From positions 1-24,601 of the IMG/VR virus record IMGVR_UViG_3300019776_000384: 24,601 nucleotides of DNA, one strand, 5' to 3'. Origin of the DNA: a virus. The position numbers and the translations under genes were made by a program. Under the pieces are notes generated by a model. The model saw nothing but the letters and a program-made list of their open reading frames with translations. It had not been told where the DNA came from and did not search any database. This document shows positions 15,921-22,348 of the stretch, one piece after another (positions within the stretch are counted from its first letter, which is position 1; each line of letters begins with the position of its first letter).

Positions 15921-16700
15921 CTATTTCTTCCACGATGCTTTTGAAGCGTCGTTTGGAACAGATTCACGAAGATTTTTCTTATCTTCACCTTTTGTTGACA
16001 CTACGATTGATTTCATCACGTCGACTTTTGTTTTAAATGTGTCAATGTCGCTAAACTCGACAGACTCAATTAAAGTTTTCAACTTCTCAGCTTGAACAGC
16101 AGTTAAGTCTAGAACAGCTTCAGTGACAACTTTGTCTTTTTTCATCGTATTGATTTCATCTTCGAGTTCTTTTGCTTTAGCTTTTTCTTTTTCTAATGCA
16201 TCTTTTTCCTCATCAGATTTTTCTGCTTCGTGAAGTGCAAGACCAAACATTTTGGCAAATTCAACAGCGGACTCTTGAATTTTGCGTGCTTTTGCAACGT
16301 CAACTTCATTTTGTGCATCTGGTTTAATCTCTTCCATTGCTTCGTTTACGGCAACCTGAAGAGCTCTGTTTACAGACTCGATAAGACATTTTGTGTCAAA
16401 ATCAAATTTTGCAGTCAACTCTTTTTTCAAATCATTTGCATATGCTTCAGAAAGTTCTTTAGCCAATGCACTAGATGAACTATTCAAACTTTCGTTTAGA
16501 TCATATACATGTGCCTTGGCAATTGTATCCAAATGACTTTCAACGGCAGAAACAATAGATTCCTGAAGCGATTCAAGTTTCTCGTTAGCTTTGATTTCAA
16601 CTGCGGAATCAAAAGCTTCGACGATCGTCTTTTTAACTTCAGGAGTCATAATGTTGTCATTGATTTTTGACATAGCTTCAAGTAATAGAGCTTTGCTCAT
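15921..16700 (-). CDS. 22: Prohead scaffolding core protein (gp22-like)
   Basis: A 259-aa, almost wholly helical, highly charged protein directly before gp23, as gp22 is in T4 (269 aa). A coiled coil rich in E and K spans about residues 160-190. It should polymerise as the internal core on which the capsid forms and then be digested by the gp21 protease. The sequence supports that: ten [LI]xE sites followed by A or S occur at E8, E28, E47, E70, E85, E108, E143, E158, E212 and E246. The first, LLE before A9, also sits where a capsid-targeting peptide would. Confidence 0.9.
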   Translation of the reverse strand: MSKALLLEAMSKINDNIMTPEVKKTIVEAFDSAVEIKANEKLESLQESIVSAVESHLDTIAKAHVYDLNESLNSSSSALAKELSEAYANDLKKELTAKFDFDTKCLIESVNRALQVAVNEAMEEIKPDAQNEVDVAKARKIQESAVEFAKMFGLALHEAEKSDEEKDALEKEKAKAKELEDEINTMKKDKVVTEAVLDLTAVQAEKLKTLIESVEFSDIDTFKTKVDVMKSIVVSTKGEDKKNLRESVPNDASKASWKK

Positions 16701-16707
16701 TCCGACT

Positions 16708-16724
16708 CCTTTTTAAGTATTTAA
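16708..16724 (-). promoter_or_regulatory. Late-promoter-like motif upstream of the scaffold gene
   Basis: An exact minus-strand copy of TTAAATACTTAAAAAGG. The AAAAAGGAG end is the ribosome-binding site for ATG 16700. Confidence 0.6.
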
Positions 16725-16734
16725 TATTTTCTTT

Positions 16735-16758
16735 TGTGAGGGTTTCAAAACCCTCACA
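16735..16758. other. Perfect hairpin between sheath and scaffold genes
   Basis: TGTGAGGGTT pairs with AACCCTCACA across a four-base loop (10 bp). On the transcribed minus strand it comes right after the sheath stop and is followed by AAAAGAAAAT, not a U-run, then by the scaffold promoter motif. It may be an mRNA 3'-end stabiliser or processing site, or an atypical terminator. Confidence 0.65.
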
Positions 16759-16761
16759 TTA

Positions 16762-18432
16762 CTATAATAACTCTAATTGCAACTCATCTTCAGCAATTGT
16801 TAATCTGAATGCAATTTCCTCAATAGATCTGTTTGGTAAAAATGCAACATCAACGATCAAAACATTCTGATTAATGATATCAGATGGGTTATTTTCGCTA
16901 TCACATTTGACTTTAAATCCATCATTGCCTGCGTCGGTTTTTCTGATACCTCTACCATCTTGCACGCTTTTTAAGAAACGTGTCAATTTAGAAGTAATAG
17001 AACCACGTGTAAACTCATCGTTGAAGTTGAATAATTGATATTCAAGATAGCTTTTTCCAGCTCTCCAAATGTAGTTCACTAACTCTCGAACGCCTTCATC
17101 TCTTAGCGCACTCGGTTTAGAAGTGAATGTTCTTTGACCCCACTTCACGTTACCTTTACCAGGCTTAAGAATGATAGGATTCATTCTAGATTCAATAATT
17201 GTTTTTACAGCAGTGACATCCCAATATTGGGCAAATTTTTCAACTTCCACGAATTGACCATAGTTCAGACCAGCATCACTATACCAAGGTTGAGTTGATA
17301 AATTCTGTTTAACACGTAAACCAATTAAATCACCTGCAATTCCAATCCAGCGATATCTATTGTTATAGTTATCAAAGATCAAGAATGCTTGAGCTCCAAA
17401 TGAACCATAATTTGAATTCGTTGGAAGAGTTGTAGTTGAAAATGTCTTAATCGCCGCAACAGCGGTGTCAGCATCTTTGCCTACGATGAGTTCTTTCGGT
17501 ACAGACGCTCTGAATGAACAATCTTGTCTAGTTTCACACAATGTCATCGACTCCGCTAAAGTCTTTGGATGTGAAAGAACATAGTTGATATCTACATAGT
17601 CTGCATTTTCAAACAATTTAAGAGCATTTACATAATCCGCATCTTCTGGAGCAGTGTAAACACCACCGATCAATGCAGTTGCTTCAAATGAAAACGGTGT
17701 TCCAGTTGTTACAGCATTGTTTCTGTATGCGTAGATGTATTTTGAGTTCTGATTGAATACATTCTCGATATAGTTGTCAAAACCATACGTATCTTTCCCG
17801 CCAGGATTGATATCAACTACATGTTTTTCAAGAATGTTGTTTGAAGCATCTAAAACCGCAACAGCGACTTGAGTTCCTTCAGGTGCAACTTCAAAATTAT
17901 CAACAAATGCAACTCCATTGTAAATTTCAGCAGTTGCAAAATCACTCACATTGCACAGTGCCAATTTATATACAACATCTGTCGGATATGCTGTGAAGAA
18001 TTTTAACATTCCAAGAGTTGCGTCCGAACCAGCATCAAATACAACAGTGACAGTATCAACTTTATCACGGTTTTCAATCAACATCGGTGTAGAAGCAACA
18101 ACAGTCTGACTGGTTGTAACTGTCAACGCACCATTTTTAGAAGTTGACCCAATAGGTCTAACAACTTTCATCAATGCGCCAAGAGAACCAACTTTATATT
18201 TCCAGACACGTGAGATGTTGAACCATTCATCAAAGTTTGCGTCAGTTGGTGTACCAAACGTATTCTTCAATGTGGTTTCGTTGCCAATATCAATGACTTT
18301 GTTTGCTTCACCGATTCTACTCGATAGCAATGCAGAACAATTGATACTGACTGTCGCAGTTATAACCAACGATTCATCGAACACTTGCAAATATACGCCA
18401 GGCACGTTTCGTTTTTGATATGCGGTAGCCAT
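16762..18432 (-). CDS. 18: Contractile tail sheath protein (gp18-like)
   Basis: A 556-aa protein, within the range of shorter gp18-family sheaths (T4 659 aa). The N-terminus MATAYQKRNVPGVYLQVFDES has the family pattern of a conserved P-G-V-Y strand. The C-terminal part holds the sheath core: the FVEVEKFAQYWDVTAVKTII region, GQRTFTSKPSALRD and VRELVNYIWRAGKSYLEYQLF, the helices and strands that interlock subunits. It forms the contractile outer tube. No tail tube (gp19) gene follows, unlike T4, where 18, 19 and 20 are adjacent; here the sheath lies between the accessory block and the scaffold gene. Confidence 0.93.
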   Translation of the reverse strand: MATAYQKRNVPGVYLQVFDESLVITATVSINCSALLSSRIGEANKVIDIGNETTLKNTFGTPTDANFDEWFNISRVWKYKVGSLGALMKVVRPIGSTSKNGALTVTTSQTVVASTPMLIENRDKVDTVTVVFDAGSDATLGMLKFFTAYPTDVVYKLALCNVSDFATAEIYNGVAFVDNFEVAPEGTQVAVAVLDASNNILEKHVVDINPGGKDTYGFDNYIENVFNQNSKYIYAYRNNAVTTGTPFSFEATALIGGVYTAPEDADYVNALKLFENADYVDINYVLSHPKTLAESMTLCETRQDCSFRASVPKELIVGKDADTAVAAIKTFSTTTLPTNSNYGSFGAQAFLIFDNYNNRYRWIGIAGDLIGLRVKQNLSTQPWYSDAGLNYGQFVEVEKFAQYWDVTAVKTIIESRMNPIILKPGKGNVKWGQRTFTSKPSALRDEGVRELVNYIWRAGKSYLEYQLFNFNDEFTRGSITSKLTRFLKSVQDGRGIRKTDAGNDGFKVKCDSENNPSDIINQNVLIVDVAFLPNRSIEEIAFRLTIAEDELQLELL

Positions 18433-18443
18433 TTCTTTAATCT

Positions 18444-18468
18444 CCTTTACTTAATTTAAACTATTTAT
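18444..18468 (-). promoter_or_regulatory. Late-promoter-like motif upstream of the tail sheath gene
   Basis: The minus strand carries ATAAATAGTTTAAATTAAG, then AAAGGAG as the ribosome-binding site for ATG 18432. ATAAATA is one of the two copies closest to the T4 late promoter TATAAATA. The motif includes the acb1 TAG stop (18461-18463). Confidence 0.6.
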
Positions 18469-18898
18469 TTTTCAACCAATCCGGGTCTAATTCTTCTACA
18501 TATTCTTGACCCAGACAGATACAAAAATCAGGATTTTTCAAATAAGAAAAATCTACATCTCCACAATCATATTCAATTGTCACATGAGGACGATAAATAT
18601 CATAATCGAATTGAGCACCTGCTTCTCTAGTCCTTACAAATTCACATTGAAGCTCTACGGAGTCAAGCATGATAACCAGACATCCATTCAACATATCAAA
18701 ACGGCTATGACCAGGTTCGACTCTAATTGTCTTGTCAACCATAGCCGGATAGAAATCAAACGCTTTTCGACTGTATGCAATTGTCACATGCATTTCATCT
18801 GGTTTTGTGACAACCAAACCTTGAGATGCGCAAAACTCAATCAATTCTTCGGAATTTAGAACTTTCATTGCAACATATGTTCCGTTGACGTTGTCCAT
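18461..18898 (-). CDS. acb1: Anti-CBASS cyclic-oligonucleotide phosphodiesterase, Acb1 (T4 57B) homologue
   Basis: The start is ATG 18898 (MDNVNGTYVAM), five bases after AAAGGA; the ATG at 18904 overlaps that site. The product is 145 aa (T4 Acb1 152). It is a 2H phosphoesterase with two H-x-T motifs, HVTIAY at H37 and HVTIEY at H105. They are 68 residues apart, against 69 between H44 and H113 in T4 Acb1. The wider context also matches my memory of T4 57B: GTYVA near the start, YDxxxYRPHVT around the second motif, and YVEELDPDW near the end. The known enzyme degrades cyclic di- and trinucleotide messengers of bacterial CBASS immunity. Activity is inferred. The TAG stop lies inside the sheath-gene promoter motif. 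Confidence 0.88.
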   Translation of the reverse strand: MDNVNGTYVAMKVLNSEELIEFCASQGLVVTKPDEMHVTIAYSRKAFDFYPAMVDKTIRVEPGHSRFDMLNGCLVIMLDSVELQCEFVRTREAGAQFDYDIYRPHVTIEYDCGDVDFSYLKNPDFCICLGQEYVEELDPDWLKNK

Positions 18899-18904
18899 AC
18901 ACAT

Positions 18905-18921
18905 CCTTTTAAACTATTTAA
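18905..18921 (-). promoter_or_regulatory. Late-promoter-like motif upstream of the acb1 homologue
   Basis: The minus strand reads TTAAATAGTTTAAAAGG, the G-variant of the recurrent motif. It includes the nrdD TAA stop (18918-18920), and its AAAAGG end forms the ribosome-binding site of ATG 18898. Promoter activity is inferred. Confidence 0.55.
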
Positions 18922-20714
18922 AAATGACGAAGATGATATAATCTTCGTCCCTCTTCTTCTTGTCTTGCATCAGTCCAAGAACTGATTCTTTTTAAATAAC
19001 CGATGATCCTTGTTGCATAGTCGACATCTTCAGATCCACAACTAGGGCAAACTTTTAATGTTCTTTTGTCTATGTTATTGCACACATTACAAATCGTCAC
19101 CTTAACGTTGGTGCAGAAATAATTACAGCCAGTTTTTGCTGAAATGCACATCAACTGGTAAAACTGTTCTGCGTCCAAATATTGTTCCAAGTTTAAATGC
19201 AGTGCAGAACCACCATCTAAAAATTTATTGATTTCTCTGCCATGCAAAATGAATTTGTCAATCACCGAAATATTTTCATCTTCAACTGGATAAAAATATG
19301 AATTGTATATCGGTCTAGGAACTTCTAATCCATCTTCATAATCCCATTTGGCATGTTTCTTTCCTAAGTTTTCACCTGGGACAAATTCAGTGTTGAACAT
19401 GTATCCATATTTTTCTTTGGCTTCTTTATTTTTATCAAAAATTACTTTCAATACACCTGACACAAATTCTTTATATTCTGCGTTATTGCCCGCAGTGTAA
19501 CCAAGATATTCGGCACCTTCTAAAAGTCCATTAATGCCGATGGTTAGAAACTGTTTCTCTAAAGAAATGAAACCCGCATCATATACAGTTAGCAAGCCAT
19601 TATCTTTGAATTGTTGAATGATATGTCTAAACGCCACCTGAAACTTATGCATGTCGTCAATCTGTTTTGCAAGAGCTTCATGTAAGTTGTCTTTGTTTTG
19701 TTGGATGAATCTATTCATGTTCAGCGTCATAACTGAAATAGATCCAGTTGAAACACCGCCAGCCCCCAGTGAATAAGAAAACGTGTTGTCAACAATCTCA
19801 TTTCTCAATCTACAACAACTAGCAAGCGAATCCGGACTGTCTGACTGATAAATGAAAAATGAGTTTCCTTCTGATAGTTGTTTAGCGCACATTCTAGCAA
19901 ACTCTTCATCTTTAGGTTTTTCATTGTCTACAAGCATCGCCGCGGTAACAACTGGAAACGTCAATACTTTTCTAGTTCTCTCTTCATTGAACCATGTCAT
20001 AAAGAATTCTTGAAACTTCTTCAATGATTCCCAAGATGGAGCAGTGAAGTCTGGATATCTAAAATCACCGAACATAGATTGAAAATATTCTTTATCATAT
20101 AAGCTGATATTCCAAAATACGCTTTGATAACCTCTTGCCGCGGCAGGCTGATTTAACGCATACACCACGTGTTGAAGATGATTTTCAACTTCTTTTTTAT
20201 GCGTGTTCATATAGTCATCGCCATAATCTTTTCGAGCAAAATAATCAAAATACATCAAAAATTCTACAGTTGCAACAGCACCCGCAAATTGACTTGAAAT
20301 TGCAAACACTAGATTAACAAACGACCCACAGAACGATGAAATATGTTTTGGTGCTTCACTATCACCGCCCATTTTAACAAGCCCATCAAGCAAAAATGGA
20401 TACATTGAAATGCTGGTGCAATATGGAATTCCTGGACTTGCAGTTTCATCATGTTTGTATATGATATGATTTTTCAATTGTCTAGCATATTCATCAGCTG
20501 TATCTTTTCCAAACAAGGACGTTAATGTCCTTTTCATCAACTCTCTATTTACTGCAATATTAACATCTTTATTCATCTCGGATGCCAATGTTGCAACATT
20601 CTTTTGGCTTACGTTAGCATTTGCGTCAAACTTAGAACCATTAGAAGCATTTGTGGCGGTTAGATAATGATCTAAAAACTGAATTTTTGAGTCTAGAAAT
20701 TTTTGTGTTATCAT
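18918..20714 (-). CDS. nrdD: Anaerobic (class III) ribonucleoside-triphosphate reductase NrdD
   Basis: I start at ATG 20714 (MITQKFLDSK), which overlaps the nrdG stop as ATGA and has AAAGGA upstream; an in-frame extension to 20747 lacks such a site. The product is 598 aa. It has the class III signature set: a cysteine-containing active-site region including SLASCCRLRNEI, a C-terminal zinc site CNVC-x10-CPSC, and the glycyl-radical segment RIIGYL with the radical glycine near residue 572. It reduces ribonucleoside triphosphates to dNTPs for phage DNA synthesis under anaerobiosis. No ATP-cone regulatory domain is evident at the N-terminus, so allosteric control may be simplified. Its TAA stop lies inside the next late-promoter-like motif. 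Confidence 0.93.
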   Translation of the reverse strand: MITQKFLDSKIQFLDHYLTATNASNGSKFDANANVSQKNVATLASEMNKDVNIAVNRELMKRTLTSLFGKDTADEYARQLKNHIIYKHDETASPGIPYCTSISMYPFLLDGLVKMGGDSEAPKHISSFCGSFVNLVFAISSQFAGAVATVEFLMYFDYFARKDYGDDYMNTHKKEVENHLQHVVYALNQPAAARGYQSVFWNISLYDKEYFQSMFGDFRYPDFTAPSWESLKKFQEFFMTWFNEERTRKVLTFPVVTAAMLVDNEKPKDEEFARMCAKQLSEGNSFFIYQSDSPDSLASCCRLRNEIVDNTFSYSLGAGGVSTGSISVMTLNMNRFIQQNKDNLHEALAKQIDDMHKFQVAFRHIIQQFKDNGLLTVYDAGFISLEKQFLTIGINGLLEGAEYLGYTAGNNAEYKEFVSGVLKVIFDKNKEAKEKYGYMFNTEFVPGENLGKKHAKWDYEDGLEVPRPIYNSYFYPVEDENISVIDKFILHGREINKFLDGGSALHLNLEQYLDAEQFYQLMCISAKTGCNYFCTNVKVTICNVCNNIDKRTLKVCPSCGSEDVDYATRIIGYLKRISSWTDARQEEEGRRLYHLRHF

Positions 20715-21175
20715 TTGAGTCCTTTTTGAAATTTGTAGTTTAAACACTCTCCAGAAGAATTAAAAAATCTTTGGTTTGTATGTATATTATTTAAACCACC
20801 AAATTCCTCTATAAAAGGACCAACCTTATAGTAATCTAATAATGGAAGAATACTTTCTGGAATTGAATCTTTGTTGCTATATAGACATGTTTTCAATTTG
20901 AATCCACCAACAGCAATGTGCAAAAGATTTGATAGTTCTGTTTCATCCCATTCTCCACCTAAAAACAACACGCATGTAATATAAGGTCTAACTTTCAATA
21001 CTTCCGAAATAAAAGCGTCGGCATCTAAACGTTTTGATGTTCCATCTACATGATGTAGATGTGGAGAATGACATCCTTTGCATTTACCACCACACCCAAT
21101 CATGCTAAAACATAAAGACACCTCTTCAGGTACTTCTTGGAAAACTATATTGGTAGAATAATAATGCAAAGACAT
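20711..21175 (-). CDS. nrdG: Anaerobic ribonucleotide reductase activating protein NrdG
   Basis: A 154-aa radical-SAM activase, the usual NrdG length. The iron-sulphur motif C28-x3-C32-x2-C35 lies in GCGGKCKGCHSPHL, and FLGGEWDE gives the GGE SAM-binding motif. NrdG reductively cleaves S-adenosylmethionine to place the glycyl radical on NrdD, enabling oxygen-free dNTP synthesis. The ATG at 21175 follows AAAAGG. Its TGA stop overlaps the nrdD start by four bases (ATGA), so the two should be coupled. The order nrdG then nrdD is reversed relative to T4, suggesting separate acquisition of the pair. Confidence 0.93.
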   Translation of the reverse strand: MSLHYYSTNIVFQEVPEEVSLCFSMIGCGGKCKGCHSPHLHHVDGTSKRLDADAFISEVLKVRPYITCVLFLGGEWDETELSNLLHIAVGGFKLKTCLYSNKDSIPESILPLLDYYKVGPFIEEFGGLNNIHTNQRFFNSSGECLNYKFQKGLK

Positions 21176-21220
21176 AATAACCTTTTCAATAATGGAATGT
21201 CGTCAAAAATCAACGAGAGG

Positions 21221-21253
21221 ATGTCTAGGCGATAAATATATCAACCTAGACAT
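21221..21253. other. Hairpin in the nrdG leader
   Basis: ATGTCTAGG at 21221-21229 pairs with CCTAGACAT at 21245-21253 (nine bp). Inside the loop GATA/TATC can pair for four more. No U-run follows on either strand, so a simple intrinsic terminator is unlikely. It lies between the probable nrdG promoter motif and the nrdG ribosome-binding site, so it would be in the 5' leader and could act in mRNA stability or translation. Confidence 0.6.
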
Positions 21254-21256
21254 TTA

Positions 21257-21267
21257 ATGTATTTAAT
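21257..21267 (-). promoter_or_regulatory. Late-promoter-like motif (variant) upstream of nrdG
   Basis: The minus strand reads TTAAATACATT, matching the first eight bases of the recurrent motif but lacking the fused AAAAGG. It includes the TAA stop of the 347-aa gene (21263-21265). Unlike the other copies it is about 80 nt from the next ATG (nrdG, 21175), leaving a leader that contains a hairpin. Confidence 0.4.
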
Positions 21268-22306
21268 AGCTTTCTATGAAAGTATCGCTGATAACCCAAC
21301 CAGCCATACCTGAGATTTTGAAGTAATCACTTGAATCGTATGCGTACCCAACTTTGGCAATCTTATCTTCCGCAATCTGAAACACCATCTGTTGACCTGC
21401 GTTAAAAATGAATGATAACACAGTGTGATCTTTTAAAGAAGATGGCATTTTGGAATATATCAATCCACACATAGTGTATAGATCGCTTTTGATTCTAAAA
21501 TCTTTGGTTTCAATTGCATGATAACAAATCACATTGAATTTGTAACTTCCTAAGATTGTATGTATCAAGGCATCTAATTGTTGATTGCCTTTAGAATTTG
21601 AATGAATACTCAACGAACCTTTACTAAAATCTACGATATATGCAACTTTGCTGTCTATCTTGATATTGATTCTAGACATCACTGTCATTGGATGGATCAA
21701 CGTAATGTTCATTCCATTCTTTGCAACATTAATGTCCTTTGGAATATCAAATTCAATTTTTTGCACGCCCAGTTCTACCAAGTCTTCTTCAAATGGAATA
21801 AACACCTCAGAATTCAATTCACCACTTGAAGTTTGAATTCTTTTGATTTCCGCAGTGTTAATATCCTTCTCAAGATCCGGAGCAACATATGGATCAAACT
21901 GTGAAGCTAACACTTTGGCGTCTTTAGCGATACCTTTTAAGTTCTGAAGTATGCGCATATTCATCTTTAGGTCAGAAAACTTTTTAACTGTTAATGGTAA
22001 TTGATGATAATCAGGTAACAACTCTTTTGATTCAGATCCGGATAACATGTACCCAATAGCATACGCAACAGAAACCTTAGACCCGGACTCTTTGTTTTTC
22101 ATAAGAATATACAAATTGCCTTCAATGTTTCTAGGATGTATAAATCCAACGTGCCACATGCCGTTTTTAACGTCTGATAAAATAAAAGTCTTCGCTCCTA
22201 TTTCTCTCTGAATAAGTTTGAAGTATTTCATAATATTGCTGGACGTTATTGTTATCGCTTCTCTGACGGTGGCATTTTTTGCCACCAGATCATGAAATCT
22301 ACTCAT
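21263..22306 (-). CDS. 347-aa phage protein of unknown function
   Basis: The ATG at 22306 follows a GGAG site. The 347-aa product is not recognised. It is mixed alpha/beta, has no signal peptide or membrane span, and contains strand-rich segments (KTFILSDVKNGMWHVGFIHP; VAKNGMNITLIHPMTVMSR). It reads like two similar beta-rich halves joined by a helical linker around residues 100-150. The start ATVREAITI includes VRE before A, a near but imperfect protease site. It sits between the Dps-like head gene and nrdG, and its TAA stop lies within a late-promoter-like motif. It could be another internal head protein or an accessory protein; the sequence does not decide. Confidence 0.6.
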   Translation of the reverse strand: MSRFHDLVAKNATVREAITITSSNIMKYFKLIQREIGAKTFILSDVKNGMWHVGFIHPRNIEGNLYILMKNKESGSKVSVAYAIGYMLSGSESKELLPDYHQLPLTVKKFSDLKMNMRILQNLKGIAKDAKVLASQFDPYVAPDLEKDINTAEIKRIQTSSGELNSEVFIPFEEDLVELGVQKIEFDIPKDINVAKNGMNITLIHPMTVMSRINIKIDSKVAYIVDFSKGSLSIHSNSKGNQQLDALIHTILGSYKFNVICYHAIETKDFRIKSDLYTMCGLIYSKMPSSLKDHTVLSFIFNAGQQMVFQIAEDKIAKVGYAYDSSDYFKISGMAGWVISDTFIESY

Positions 22307-22348
22307 TCTATTATCTCCGAATTTTATTTTGTGGGTTGAATAGACATG

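Noticed and set aside
16735-16758. Intrinsic terminator after the sheath gene
   Set aside because: The stem is followed by A-rich rather than U-rich sequence in the transcript.
21221-21253. Intrinsic terminator after the 347-aa gene
   Set aside because: No U-run follows the stem on the minus strand; recorded as a hairpin only.
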